Positions 8,217 to 17,280 of a DNA stretch of 64,000 bases are shown piece after piece. The position numbers and the translations under genes were made by a program. Numbering within the stretch: the stretch's first letter is position 1; the number at the start of each line of letters is the position of its first letter. Source of the stretch: Halopelagius longus (lineage in GTDB: Archaea; Halobacteriota; Halobacteria; Halobacteriales; Haloferacaceae); contig NZ_FNKQ01000003.1 of NCBI RefSeq assembly GCF_900100875.1, positions 744,001 to 808,000 of the forward strand, given 5' to 3'. The notes below the pieces were generated by a model, which worked only from the letters and a program-made list of their open reading frames with translations, was not told the DNA's origin and searched no databases.

Positions 8217-8966
8217 ATGGACACAGACGAGACGGCGACGAGTCGGACCGACCCGGTTTCGGGCGAGACGGTTCGACACGGGAGCGGAGTGAACTCGAAT
8301 CGAGCGTTCCCGACGAACGCGTACCCGGCGCACCTGGACCCGTTCGTCCTCTTCGAACGCTTCTACATCGACCCGAACGCCGGGTTCCCGATGCACCGCC
8401 ACGAGGGATTCGAGATAGTCTCCTACATGCTCGAGGGCGGGATGGACCACGAGGACTCCCTCGGCGTCGAACACACCGCCTACGCGGGCGACGGGATGCA
8501 GATCACGGCCGGGGGCGGCATCCAGCACTCCGAGTTCTCCGCGGACGGTGACGCCTGTAACGGCCTGCAACTGTGGGTGAACCTCCCGCGCGCGGAGAAG
8601 GACGCCGACGCGGACTACGCGGACGCGTCGGCCGAGGAACTCCCGACGGAAGAGTCGGACGGCGCGACGGTGACCACCGTCGTCGGCGACGGTTCGCCCC
8701 TCGAACTCCGCACGCCGATGGAGTACCTCGACGCCCGCGTCGCCGACGCGTGGACGTGGTCGGTTCCGGACGGGTGGTCGGGCTTCCTCTACGGCGTCTC
8801 CGGCGAGGGAACCGCCGACGGGGACGCCTTCGGCGAGGGCGACGTGCTCCCCGTTTCGGACGCCCGAGACGTCGAACTTCGGACCGAGACGACCCTCCGC
8901 GCCGTCGCCGTCTCCGGACGACCGCACGGGGAGCCGATTCGCCTGCGGGGCCCCGTCGTGCGCTAG
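8217..8966 (+). CDS. Pirin family protein (bicupin)
   Basis: A 249-residue cupin protein. The N-terminal cupin holds the metal-binding region FPMHRHEGFEIVSYMLEG and GGGIQHSEFS, with two His in HRH and a further His in IQHSE. The second cupin (TTLRAVAVSGRPHGEPI) carries the C-terminal pirin signature. Some pirins are quercetin dioxygenases and others are redox-sensing regulators, so the activity here is open. The ATG at 8217 was chosen because a TATA-like gcttatcc lies about 27 bases upstream. The region between it and the divergent sod start is the likely shared control region. Confidence 0.85.
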   Translation: MDTDETATSRTDPVSGETVRHGSGVNSNRAFPTNAYPAHLDPFVLFERFYIDPNAGFPMHRHEGFEIVSYMLEGGMDHEDSLGVEHTAYAGDGMQITAGGGIQHSEFSADGDACNGLQLWVNLPRAEKDADADYADASAEELPTEESDGATVTTVVGDGSPLELRTPMEYLDARVADAWTWSVPDGWSGFLYGVSGEGTADGDAFGEGDVLPVSDARDVELRTETTLRAVAVSGRPHGEPIRLRGPVVR

Positions 8967-9034
8967 GAGTCGCCCCGAAACCGCGGAGTCGCCGTTAACT
9001 CTCTATGGGTGCCGCGTGAACCAGTTCGATACCC

Positions 9035-9445
9035 GTGACAGACCACCAGCACCCGTTTTCGTCCGACCGAGTCGCGGACGCGGCGGACGAGCACGACGTG
9101 TCGGAAGCGGAGGTAGCGGAGACGCTCGAACGCGTACAGGAGGCGCTCGAACGCACCGACGACACCTACGAGTTCTCTTCGCAACACAACTACGGGTGGC
9201 ACGACGACGACGCCTACTACCTCTACGGGGACGGCATCTGGACGACGCTCCGGGAGCAACTCTCGCTCTCGGAGGAGAACCTCGCCGCGGCCCGCGCCGT
9301 TCACCGCGGGGCGATGGTCGATTCCGCGGCGGAACGCGACAGGCGGGACTCCCTCGAAGAGATGTTCGAGGAGGGGAACGAACCCCTCGTCGTGGAGAAC
9401 GACGGAGAGGGACCGCCGCGGTTCGGACAGGGGTTCTCCGTGTAG
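9035..9445 (+). CDS. Conserved haloarchaeal hypothetical protein
   Basis: 136 residues from a GTG at 9035. It is mainly helical and very acidic, with no membrane segment. An N-terminal helix AEVAETLERVQEALERTDDTYE is followed by an aromatic-rich motif HNYGWHDDDAYYLYGDGIW and a second helical part. The aromatic/Asp motif looks like the most conserved part. Function unknown; it is separated from the next gene by an unusually long gap. Confidence 0.6.
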   Translation: MTDHQHPFSSDRVADAADEHDVSEAEVAETLERVQEALERTDDTYEFSSQHNYGWHDDDAYYLYGDGIWTTLREQLSLSEENLAAARAVHRGAMVDSAAERDRRDSLEEMFEEGNEPLVVENDGEGPPRFGQGFSV

Positions 9446-9582
9446 GCGCGGGGCGTCCGGAGCGCGCTCGAATCCCGCCGCTATCCCACGCTCCCGCCGT
9501 CTTCGCGTCCGAACTCCGCTCGGGCGTCCGTGCTCGCTATCGTAAGGTATTCAACCGACGACCCGCTACGAGGAAGTCACCG

Positions 9583-9601
9583 GTAGTCCCGACGGGACTA
9601 C
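9583..9601. repeat. Perfect 8-bp inverted repeat with 3-base loop
   Basis: GTAGTCCC (9583-9590), loop GAC, GGGACTAC (9594-9601). A strong stem followed by a C/T-rich stretch; it could terminate the 9035 gene or be a protein-binding site. Confidence 0.7.
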
Positions 9602-9707
9602 TTCTCTCGCCGTTCTCGTCCGACGCCGCTCTCGTACGCCGCGCGCGGATTCGGGGGTCCGCTTCGACTGGAGGGTATTTCGGCCCCGTCGACGCGCCGG
9701 CTCCCGG

Positions 9708-9728
9708 TTTCCAGTCGAAACGATGGGG
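9708..9728 (+). promoter_or_regulatory. Orc1-box-like motif copy
   Basis: CCAGTCGAAACGATGGGG preceded by TTT. It has the layout of archaeal mini-ORB elements: an inverted-repeat half, then GAAAC, then a G-run. The assignment is by resemblance only. Confidence 0.3.
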
Positions 9729-9762
9729 ATGGGCAGTGCTCGAACAGGTCCGACTCTGGACA

Positions 9763-9777
9763 CGAAACGAAGGGGTT
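9763..9777 (+). promoter_or_regulatory. Orc1-box-like motif copy
   Basis: CGAAACGAAGGGGTT, 7 bases before the (minus-strand) stop codon of Cgi121. It is the closest match in the window to the GAAAC-GAAGGGG core and has the same orientation as the copy at 9708. Confidence 0.3.
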
Positions 9778-9784
9778 CCGGCCG

Positions 9785-10285
9785 TCACTTCTCGACGACG
9801 AGGAGCGCCACCCGTTCGAGGACGAGCGACTCCAAATCGCCGTCCACGGTGGCTAACTCCGCGTCACCGACGTCGAAGAACTCCCTGACGAGCGATTCGT
9901 CGTAGTCGCCGAGCGTCTCCGCCGGTTCGAAGTCGAGTCGCTCCGCGACTGCCGCGGCGGCGGCGTCCTCGCCCGCCTCGGACCCCTCTACGAGGACGAC
10001 GACGGGCGTCTCCCCCGGCGAGACGCCCATCGCGAGGGCGTCGTCTATCTGCCTGCGGCCGGCGGCGTACAGCAGTATCTCGACGGCCCTGTCGCGCGCG
10101 ACGTTCTCGCCTCTCTCGAACGACCGGTCGGCGAGTTCCACCGCGCGCCGGAGGTGGGCTTCGCTCACGACGTACCGCGCGTCGAACGCCTGTACGGTCG
10201 TCTCCGTCTCCTCCGAGATGTCGCCCACCGTCGCCACGAACTCGCCCACGTCGGCGACGGACGCGACGCCTTCCAGGAGTCTCAT
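9785..10285 (-). CDS. cgi121: KEOPS complex subunit Cgi121
   Basis: Cgi121 is the KEOPS subunit that recruits tRNA for t6A37 modification and binds Bud32. The 166 residues begin [21 protein letters not shown]. They contain the core pattern [32 protein letters not shown] followed by [24 protein letters not shown], characteristic of the family. Its ATG overlaps the TGA of Hel308 by four bases (ATGA), so the two are translationally coupled. The linkage of Hel308 to Cgi121 is known in other euryarchaea. The tail after about residue 125 is acidic and less conserved. Confidence 0.85.
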   Translation of the reverse strand: MRLLEGVASVADVGEFVATVGDISEETETTVQAFDARYVVSEAHLRRAVELADRSFERGENVARDRAVEILLYAAGRRQIDDALAMGVSPGETPVVVLVEGSEAGEDAAAAAVAERLDFEPAETLGDYDESLVREFFDVGDAELATVDGDLESLVLERVALLVVEK

Positions 10286-12792
10286 CCGAAATCACCCAGG
10301 CTGGCCTGCTCTTCGGGGTCGTCCGCCTCCCCGTCGCCGTCTTCGCGGCGGTCCTTCGCAGTCTCGAACGTCGCCTCGGGGAGGTCCTCGGCGTCGGCCT
10401 CCCGAACGTCGTCCATCGAGGGGTCCTTGCGACCGGCGGCTTCCAAGACGTTCTCGGCCGTCTTCCGCCGCCCGCGGAGGGCCGCGAGGACGACGGACTT
10501 GTCGGCCTCTCTGAGGTCAGCGCGCGTCTGGATGCCCGCCTCGAACAGGCGGCGGGCGCGCTTCCGACCGACGCCGCGGATACCCGCGAGGTCGATGAGT
10601 TCGTCGCGGACGCCGTACTGGACGCGCATCTTCGCCTCGCGCACGGGGACGGTGGCGGAGGCGTCGATTTCGCCCGCCAGTTGCTCGGCCGCGCCGAGCA
10701 ACCACTCCGCCGTCTCGACTTTCCCGCGGATGTCGCCCGGCCCGACGCCGTAGCGTTCGGTGATTCGGTCCTCGTCCACCTCGTCGGCCCAGTCTTCGAG
10801 CAGACGCGCCGTCTTCAAAGCCGAGAGCCACTCCTCGAAGCGCACGTCCTCGTACTCCGAGGGGGTGTTCCCGAGCAGTTCGGGTTCGCGTTCGTAGCAG
10901 AGTTCGGTGTACTCCTCCCTGTCGCCCGACTTCAGGTACAGTTGGTACATGTCCGGCGTGCGGCAGACGAGGTGGAACAGGCCGAGCGCAGTCGGGTACG
11001 TGCGGTCCGTCTCGAACTCGACGTCGTCGTCGCTCTCGGCGTCGCCGCCTCCGTCGCCGTCCGCGTCGGTTCCCTCCTCGGGCACCATCTCGCTGGCGCG
11101 TTGGAACCCCGCGTCCGCGTCCACCTCCGCGTCGGCGCGGTTCTCGCGCGCCGAGCCGTCCGCCTCGCCTTCGAGTTCGCGCAGTTTCTCCTCGCGGTGG
11201 TCGCTCGCCCACCGCAGGCCGTCGATGATTTCGGCTGCGCTCATCGGGTCGAGGTAGAGTCGCGAGACGGTGTGGCCGACGCTCGTCGCGGTGACGCCGT
11301 CGCCGTCGCGTTCGACGAAGCCGTTCGCCTCCAAGTAGTCGAGGACGTTGTCGGTCACCCGTTCGAGGCGTCCGGGTTCGTCCGTCTGCGTCGCGTAGAG
11401 GGTCTGGTCGAGGAACTCCAGCAGTCCCTCGCGGGTGTGTGCGAACCCGGAGGCTACCGTCGCCAGCAGGTGAGTCCGAAGCGCGGGTTCGGCGGCGAGT
11501 TTCGACCGGACGGGTTCGGCGTCCGCCCAGATGTACCGCTCGAACAGTTCGTCGCGCGTGTCCGCGTTCTTCGCCAAGAGGACCGCCTCGCCGTAGGGGT
11601 CCAGTCCGGGGCGTCCGGCCCGTCCCATCATCTGGTGGACTTCGAGTACGTCGAGCGGTTTCATGCCGCCGAAGTCGCCGTCGTAGCGCTGCCAGTCGCG
11701 GACGATGACGCGCCGACTCGGCGTGTTGACGCCCGCCGCCAGCGTCGGCGTCGCGCTGATGACCTTTATCAGCCTCTCGCGGAACGCGTCCTCGACGAGA
11801 CTGCGGTGGTCGGCGGCGAGGCCGGCGTGGTGGAACGCCGCGCCCTTCGCCACGCAGTTCGCGAGTGTGTCGCTCGTCTCGGTGTCCGACACGTCGCGAA
11901 TCTCTTGGGCGATTTCCGCGAGTTCGCCGCGCTCTTCGCTCGTGAGTCGCTTCTCCGTCACGTCGGCGAGTCGCTTCGCGGACGCCTCGGCGTTGCGCCG
12001 GGAGTTGACGAACACGAGGCTCGACCCGCCGCCGTCGTCGTCCTCCCCGTCGCCGTCGTCGTCTAAGATGTCCGCGACGAGTGCGGGCGTCTGCCTGTCG
12101 CCCTTGCCGACGCGAACCTCCCGTTGGCTCCCGTCGTCGAAGGTGATGGCGTTGCCGTAGTGGACGCCCATCTTCAGGTCGATGGGTCGCCACTCGGACT
12201 CGACGAGTTCGGCGTCCAACCACTCGGCGATGTCCTCGGGGTTGCCCACCGTCGCCGAGAGGGCGACGACCTGCAGTCCGGGGTTTATCTTCCGCAGTTT
12301 GCCGAGGGTGACTTCGAGCGTCGGGCCGCGGTGGCTGTCGTCCACGAGGTGCACCTCGTCGGCGACGACGCAGGAGAGGTCGTCCACCCACGGCGCGTTG
12401 TTGCGCACGAGCGAATCCACCTTCTCCGAGGTGGCGACGATGATGTCCTGCGAGGCCAACCACTCGCCGCTGGAGTCGTAGTTTCCCGTGGAGACGCCCA
12501 CGTCGATGCCGTACTCCTCCCAGCGTTCGAACTCGGCCTTCTTCTCGGAGGCCAGCGCGCGAAGGGGGACGATGTACAGGGCCTTCCCGCCGCGTTCGAC
12601 CGCCGAGAGCATCGCTAACTCGGCGACGAGCGTCTTACCGCTCGCCGTCGGAACGCTCGCGACGAGGCTCTCGCCCGCCGTCACGCCGGCCTCGACGGCC
12701 TCGGCCTGCGGCGGGTACAGCTCCTCGATACCCTCGTCGCGGAGATGCTCGGGGACGCCCGGCGGGAGTCCCGCGAGGTCCGCTGTCTTCAT
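10282..12792 (-). CDS. hel308: ATP-dependent DNA helicase Hel308
   Basis: Hel308 is a Ski2-like 3'-5' helicase acting on stalled replication forks. The protein has 836 residues, starting [17 protein letters not shown]; the few codons upstream of 12792 are not conserved. Motifs are the Q-like [12 protein letters not shown], Walker [52 protein letters not shown] and [10 protein letters not shown]. Winged-helix and ratchet domains follow. A helix-hairpin-helix domain sits near the C-terminus ([20 protein letters not shown]), and the tail ends [12 protein letters not shown], which looks like a PIP-type PCNA-binding motif. A long acidic insertion (about residues 555-610) interrupts the ratchet region, as is common in halophiles. 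It is coupled to cgi121. Confidence 0.95.
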   Translation of the reverse strand: MKTADLAGLPPGVPEHLRDEGIEELYPPQAEAVEAGVTAGESLVASVPTASGKTLVAELAMLSAVERGGKALYIVPLRALASEKKAEFERWEEYGIDVGVSTGNYDSSGEWLASQDIIVATSEKVDSLVRNNAPWVDDLSCVVADEVHLVDDSHRGPTLEVTLGKLRKINPGLQVVALSATVGNPEDIAEWLDAELVESEWRPIDLKMGVHYGNAITFDDGSQREVRVGKGDRQTPALVADILDDDGDGEDDDGGGSSLVFVNSRRNAEASAKRLADVTEKRLTSEERGELAEIAQEIRDVSDTETSDTLANCVAKGAAFHHAGLAADHRSLVEDAFRERLIKVISATPTLAAGVNTPSRRVIVRDWQRYDGDFGGMKPLDVLEVHQMMGRAGRPGLDPYGEAVLLAKNADTRDELFERYIWADAEPVRSKLAAEPALRTHLLATVASGFAHTREGLLEFLDQTLYATQTDEPGRLERVTDNVLDYLEANGFVERDGDGVTATSVGHTVSRLYLDPMSAAEIIDGLRWASDHREEKLRELEGEADGSARENRADAEVDADAGFQRASEMVPEEGTDADGDGGGDAESDDDVEFETDRTYPTALGLFHLVCRTPDMYQLYLKSGDREEYTELCYEREPELLGNTPSEYEDVRFEEWLSALKTARLLEDWADEVDEDRITERYGVGPGDIRGKVETAEWLLGAAEQLAGEIDASATVPVREAKMRVQYGVRDELIDLAGIRGVGRKRARRLFEAGIQTRADLREADKSVVLAALRGRRKTAENVLEAAGRKDPSMDDVREADAEDLPEATFETAKDRREDGDGEADDPEEQASLGDFG

Positions 12793-12864
12793 CGTGTTTG
12801 GTTGGCGCGTCACCCGATTTAAACTGTCGGGTCGCGCCCCCGCGTCGCCCCCTCGGTCGCCGAC

Positions 12865-14175
12865 TCAGGGGCGATTCAAGAACAGCGCGAGGTGGCGGAC
12901 GACCGTCCGACTCTCCAACCCGCCGGCTATCGCGCCGGTGACGACGCCGATAGTGCTGACGAACGCGGCCGTCCGGACGAGGTCCCACGAGGTCACCACC
13001 GGGTCCTCCAAGGAGGGCCACGTGCTGATGAGGTCCTGCGGGAAGACGAGCAGTTCGATGCCGAGCATCAACAGTCCGACCAAGGCGAACAGGCCGAGGA
13101 CCGCGACGAACACCGTCGCCAACACGACGACGTTCAAGAGCGCCATGTGCTCGGTGACCACCCGGTGGGGGTCGCGGGGGAAAAACAGGTTCTGCGCGAA
13201 CGTCAGATACAGCGTCGCCGCGACGATGCTCATCGCCGCGAACCCCGCCGCCGTCGCGTCGCCCATGTGTACGCCCACGTCCCACGTCTCTGCGCTGAAC
13301 ACCAGCACCAGCGTCGGCGCGACGGCGGCGGTGGTCAACCCCGGAAGCGAGAGGGAGAGCAGTGGCGCGCGGTTCCGAACCAGAGAGCGGACGACGTAGC
13401 CGGCGTTCGACGCGGCGCTCTTCGCGTGGAACGCGACCCGGCCGAGCGGATTCCGGACGGTATCGACGTCCTCGGTGTCGGGGATGTCGGGCCCGGTTCG
13501 ACGGAGGCGTCGTTCGGCCGCCGACCCGAACTCCCCGGCGCTCCGACGCTCGGGGTCGAACCTGAACGGCCGCATCACCCCGCCTCCGGCGTCGTGGTCG
13601 GCGTCGAGTACGTGGCCGAGGAGGTGGAGGAGGAGGTGCGCGGCGTTCCAGCGCACGGATTCGGAGTCGAGCGAGCGAACCGGTTGGTCCCGCGGCGACG
13701 TGACGAGTCGTCGCGTCGAGACGACGACGACGCGTCCGACCGGCGACGCCAACCCCGGAACGACGCGCTTTCGCGTCGAGACGAGGGGCGCGTCGGTCAC
13801 GACGACCATCACGTCGTACGGGCCGTCGACCATCCTGAGCGTCGCCTCCTCCAGAAAGTCCGACGGACGGCGCGCGCCCCCGTCGCTGAGGCGGTTCGGG
13901 TCCTCCTCGTAGAACTTCCACTCGACGCCGGTCGCCCGCCGGAGTTCGCCTCGCGCGTCCGCGGTCATCCTGTCGCCGAAGGCCCGTAGCGAGTCCGCGT
14001 CCGCCGACGGCGAGTGCGAGACGAACACGCCGGCGTCGACCGTCTCGCCGCCCTCCCGAGATACGGGCTCGCTCGCTCCGTCCGCGGCGGAGTCAGACGC
14101 TGTTCGGTCCACGTCGCGTAGGACGGCCGCGCGGTCGTAAAGTGCCGGGGCCGTCCGACCGTCGTCGTCACGCAT
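12865..14175 (-). CDS. Membrane protein with degenerate metzincin-like motif
   Basis: 436 residues from the ATG at 14175. The N-terminal half is soluble. At residues 180-194 it carries HLLLHLLGHVLDADH, followed by VMRPF. This resembles the metzincin zinc site HExxHxxGxxH plus Met-turn, but the catalytic Glu is replaced by Leu. The surrounding text (GVFVSHSPSADADSL early, PYDVMVVVTDAPLVS before the motif) recalls archaemetzincin domain organisation. The C-terminal half has about four membrane helices, for example MALLNVVVLATVFVAVLGLF and LVRTAAFVSTIGVVTGAIAGG. No function is established for the whole protein. It diverges from the ferredoxin gene. Confidence 0.75.
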   Translation of the reverse strand: MRDDDGRTAPALYDRAAVLRDVDRTASDSAADGASEPVSREGGETVDAGVFVSHSPSADADSLRAFGDRMTADARGELRRATGVEWKFYEEDPNRLSDGGARRPSDFLEEATLRMVDGPYDVMVVVTDAPLVSTRKRVVPGLASPVGRVVVVSTRRLVTSPRDQPVRSLDSESVRWNAAHLLLHLLGHVLDADHDAGGGVMRPFRFDPERRSAGEFGSAAERRLRRTGPDIPDTEDVDTVRNPLGRVAFHAKSAASNAGYVVRSLVRNRAPLLSLSLPGLTTAAVAPTLVLVFSAETWDVGVHMGDATAAGFAAMSIVAATLYLTFAQNLFFPRDPHRVVTEHMALLNVVVLATVFVAVLGLFALVGLLMLGIELLVFPQDLISTWPSLEDPVVTSWDLVRTAAFVSTIGVVTGAIAGGLESRTVVRHLALFLNRP

Positions 14176-14201
14176 ATGTGAGGGACCCACCAAGTGCGAG
14201 C

Positions 14202-14444
14202 ATGCGAATCGAGTACGACCGGGACACGTGCATCGGCATGTTCCAGTGCGTCGACGAGTGGGAGGCGTTCGAGAAGAACGTAGACGACGGGAAGGCCGAC
14301 CTCGCGGGCGCGGAGGAGACCGAAGACGGCGTGTTCGTCCTCGAAGTTCCCGAGGGCGAGGAGTTCGAGGCGGAGTTCGCCGCCCGAGTCTGCCCGGTCG
14401 ACGCCATCGAACTGTACGACGACGACGGCGAACAGGTCGTCTGA
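14202..14444 (+). CDS. Small ferredoxin, three-cysteine type
   Basis: An 80-residue ferredoxin-fold protein, MRIEYDRDTCIGMFQCVDEW to the C-terminal RVCPVDAIELYDDD. Cysteines are at positions 10, 16 and 64. The second cysteine of the usual CxxCxxC motif is Met13, so a [3Fe-4S] cluster, or a [4Fe-4S] cluster with a non-Cys ligand, is more likely than a classical four-Cys site. It has no second cluster. The ATG at 14202 is 27 bases after a CATATG box, so the mRNA is probably leaderless. Electron partners are unknown. Confidence 0.8.
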   Translation: MRIEYDRDTCIGMFQCVDEWEAFEKNVDDGKADLAGAEETEDGVFVLEVPEGEEFEAEFAARVCPVDAIELYDDDGEQVV

Positions 14445-14508
14445 TACGTCGCTCTCCGGGCAAAATCGTTATGTACGTCCGTTGAGACTCTACCGTCTAA
14501 GGAGGACT

Positions 14509-14655
14509 ATGGGCCGAAGCCACCGCACTCGCCTCTCGGAGTGGGCCGACCTCGTCGGAGCGTCGCTCCCGGATTCGCTCGGAGAGGAGTCCGAGGACGC
14601 GACGCGCGAGGCGGCCGACGTCCGCAGAGACGGAGAGCGCGGACACCCGAACTGA
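14509..14655 (+). CDS. Candidate 48-residue small protein
   Basis: ATG at 14509 directly after GGAGGA, ending TGA at 14653-14655. The sequence begins MGRSHRTRLSEWADLVGAS and ends EAADVRRDGERGHPN. Codon third positions are G/C-rich like those of neighbouring genes. A perfect 6-bp hairpin begins the base after the stop, which supports a transcription unit ending here. The Shine-Dalgarno spacing (about 3 bases) is shorter than usual. No homology recognised. Confidence 0.45.
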   Translation: MGRSHRTRLSEWADLVGASLPDSLGEESEDATREAADVRRDGERGHPN

Positions 14656-14670
14656 CCGCCGACACGGCGG
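14656..14670 (+). terminator. Hairpin after the 48-residue ORF
   Basis: CCGCCG (14656-14661), loop ACA, CGGCGG (14665-14670), followed by ctttcagtt. It immediately follows the TGA of the small ORF. Confidence 0.5.
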
Positions 14671-14728
14671 CTTTCAGTTACACCGCGGTTCGCTAAGCCT
14701 TATTCGCGACGACGCCGAAGCGTGTACG

Positions 14729-17245
14729 ATGGCGGCCACCGACGACCCCGCATACGTCGACCACCCCCTCCTGACTCCCGAGTTCATCGAACGCCGACTC
14801 TACCAGATTCGGCTCGCGGGTTCCGCGCGCGAGGCGCACACCCTCGTCTGCCTGCCGACGGGTCTCGGTAAGACGACGGTGAGTCTCTTAGTCACCGCCG
14901 ACAGACTCCACGACGTCGGCGGCAAAGCCCTGTTCCTCGCGCCGACGAAACCGCTGGTGCAACAGCACGCGGACTTCTACCGCGAGGCGCTTTCGATACC
15001 CGACGACGAGATAGTCGTCTTCACCGGCGACGTCCGCCCGGACGACAGGGCGGCCCTCTGGGAGGACGCGCGGATAGTCATCGCCACGCCGCAAGTCGTG
15101 GAGAACGACCTCATCGGCAACCGCGTCTCCCTGCGCGACGTGACGCATCTCACCTTCGACGAGTGCCACCGCGCCTCGGGCGACTACGCGTACGTCTACA
15201 TCGCGGAACGCTACCACGACGACGCCGAGAACCCCCTCGTGACGGGGATGAGCGCGTCCCCCGGCGGCGACCAGGAGGCCATCCTCGAAGTGTGCGAGAA
15301 CCTCGGCATCACCGAAGTCGAGGTGATGACCGAGGAGGACGCCGACGTCGACGAGTACACCCACGACACCGACGTGGAGTGGGAGCGAATCGACCTGCCC
15401 GACGAGATTCTGGAGATGCGGGACGCCCTCAACGAGGTCATCAAAGACCGCCTGGAGATGTTGAAGTCCCTCGGCGTCGCCAACACCACCCAACCCGACG
15501 TCTCCCAAAAGCAGTTGAACGGGATGCGCGCCGAACTCCAGAAACTGATGAACGCCGACAAATCGGAGGGGTACAAGGGGATGTCCACCCACGCCGAGGT
15601 GATGAAACTCCGGCGCGCCGTCGAACTCGTCGAGACGCAGTCCGTCGAGTCCGTCCGCCGGTACTTCGAACGCCAGCGAAACGCCGCGCGGTCCTCGGGC
15701 GCGTCGAAGGCGAGTCAGAGACTCGTCGCCGAACCCAAGGTTCGGGAGGCGATGCGGAAGGCCGAATCGTTCGACGGCATCCACCCGAAGTTCTCCCGCG
15801 CGCGCATCCTGCTTGCGCAGACGCTCGGCATCGAGGACGGCGAACGCGTCATCGTCTTCACCGAGTCCAGAGACACCGCGGAGGCGTTGACGGAGTTCCT
15901 CGGCGAGAGCTTCGACACGCACCGGTTCGTCGGACAGGGCGACGCCGACGGGTCCGAGGGCATGACCCAAAAGGAGCAACAGGAGACGTTAGACGAGTTC
16001 AGAAACGGCGAGTTCGAGGTGCTCGTCTCCACCTCCGTCGCCGAGGAGGGTCTCGACGTGCCCGAAGTCGATTTGGTGCTCTTCTTCGAACCCGTCCCGA
16101 CGGCGATTCGCTCCATCCAGCGGAAGGGTCGGACCGGCAGACAGGCGAAGGGCCGCGTCGTCGTCCTGCTCGCGGAGGACACCCGCGACGAGGCGTACTT
16201 CTGGATATCGCGCCGCCGCGAGAAGGAGATGGAGTCCGAGTTGCGTGAGTTGAAGGGCGTCGCCGAGGAGGTGGAGGACGAACTGGACGACGCACAGACC
16301 GGGCTCGAAGCGTTCTCCGCCGCGGAGGGCGATACGACGGCGGACGCCGCCGCACCCCCGGCCGAGAACGGCGCGACGGCCGACGACGGCGAGTCGGCGG
16401 ACGCGTCCGCCGACGACACCTCCGAAAACGGCGACGCAGGGGACGAATCGGACGGCCAAGTCGGGCTGACCGACTTCGGCGCGACGGACGAGGAGATTGC
16501 CCGCGCCGAGGGGGAGGCCGACGGCGAGAGCGAAGAGACGGACGACGCGGGAGACGGCGACGAAGGCGTCGTCGCCACCGCCGGACGCGACGACGAGACG
16601 GTCGAAATCGTCGTGGACCAGCGAGAACTGGACTCCTCCATCGCCAAGGACCTCTCGACGCGCGACGGCATCGAGACGCGGTTGGAGACGTTGGCCGTCG
16701 GCGACTACGTCCTCTCGGACCGCGTCGCCGTCGAGCGGAAGTCCGTCGCCGACTTCCTCGACACCCTCGTCGGCGAGGAGCGGTCGATATTCGAGCAGAT
16801 AGGCGACCTCTCGCGGGCGTACGCCCGGCCCATCCTCATCCTCGAAGGCGAGGGCCTCTACGAGGAGCGCAACATCCACCCCGGCGCGATTCGCGGCGCA
16901 CTCGCGTCTCTCGCCGTTGACTTCGACGTGAGCGTCCTTCAGACCAGAGGCGAGGACGACACCGCCGAACTGCTCGACACCATCGCCTCGCGCGAACAGA
17001 CCGAACGCGAACGCTCAGTCAGCGTCCACGGCGGCAAGAGCGCGAAGACGCTGGCCGAACAGCAGGAGTACGTCGTCTCGGCCATCGCCGACATCGGCCC
17101 CGTCACCGCCCAGAATCTCCTCGAAGAGTTCGGCACCGTCGAAGCGGTCATGACCGCCCGCGAGGACGACCTCCTCGACGTGCCGGGCGTCGGCGAGGTG
17201 ACGGCCGCTCGCATCCGCGAAGTTGTCGGGTCGGCGTACGAGTAA
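14729..17245 (+). CDS. hef: Hef: fork-processing helicase/nuclease (FANCM/XPF-like)
   Basis: Hef unwinds and cleaves stalled replication forks and is a key recombination-independent repair factor in haloarchaea. The 838 residues begin MAATDDPAYVDHPLLTPEFIERR. Helicase motifs are Walker A CLPTGLGKTTVS, FDECHRASGDYAY, and VSTSVAEEGLDVPEVD with QRKGRTGRQAKG. A highly acidic linker of about 130 residues (roughly 510-635) follows. The XPF nuclease domain has VDQRELDS, GDYVLSDRVAVERKSVADF (the ERKxxxD active site) and ILEGEGLYEERN. A tandem HhH region ends the protein (DVPGVGEVTAARIREVVG). A TATA-like TTATTC about 28 bases before the ATG suggests a leaderless mRNA. Hel308 is encoded nearby on the other strand. 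Confidence 0.95.
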   Translation: MAATDDPAYVDHPLLTPEFIERRLYQIRLAGSAREAHTLVCLPTGLGKTTVSLLVTADRLHDVGGKALFLAPTKPLVQQHADFYREALSIPDDEIVVFTGDVRPDDRAALWEDARIVIATPQVVENDLIGNRVSLRDVTHLTFDECHRASGDYAYVYIAERYHDDAENPLVTGMSASPGGDQEAILEVCENLGITEVEVMTEEDADVDEYTHDTDVEWERIDLPDEILEMRDALNEVIKDRLEMLKSLGVANTTQPDVSQKQLNGMRAELQKLMNADKSEGYKGMSTHAEVMKLRRAVELVETQSVESVRRYFERQRNAARSSGASKASQRLVAEPKVREAMRKAESFDGIHPKFSRARILLAQTLGIEDGERVIVFTESRDTAEALTEFLGESFDTHRFVGQGDADGSEGMTQKEQQETLDEFRNGEFEVLVSTSVAEEGLDVPEVDLVLFFEPVPTAIRSIQRKGRTGRQAKGRVVVLLAEDTRDEAYFWISRRREKEMESELRELKGVAEEVEDELDDAQTGLEAFSAAEGDTTADAAAPPAENGATADDGESADASADDTSENGDAGDESDGQVGLTDFGATDEEIARAEGEADGESEETDDAGDGDEGVVATAGRDDETVEIVVDQRELDSSIAKDLSTRDGIETRLETLAVGDYVLSDRVAVERKSVADFLDTLVGEERSIFEQIGDLSRAYARPILILEGEGLYEERNIHPGAIRGALASLAVDFDVSVLQTRGEDDTAELLDTIASREQTERERSVSVHGGKSAKTLAEQQEYVVSAIADIGPVTAQNLLEEFGTVEAVMTAREDDLLDVPGVGEVTAARIREVVGSAYE

Positions 17246-17280
17246 GCGCCTCCTCCGCTCCACGTTTCATTTTGAACATA

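Larger units (their letters stand above)
9446..9784. other. 339-base gap between convergent genes with hairpin and Orc1-box-like motifs
   Basis: No supported gene lies here, yet both neighbours end towards it, so it is not a promoter region. It contains a perfect 8-bp hairpin at 9583-9601. It also contains three motif copies sharing a CCAGTCGAA or CGAAACGAAGGGG core, at 9661-9675 (minus strand), 9708-9728 and 9763-9777. See the findings for the possible link to Orc1 binding. Confidence 0.6.

Noticed and set aside
7413-8927. A 504-residue version of superoxide dismutase
   Set aside because: Homology begins at 8012. The extra N-terminal part is the antisense of the pirin gene.
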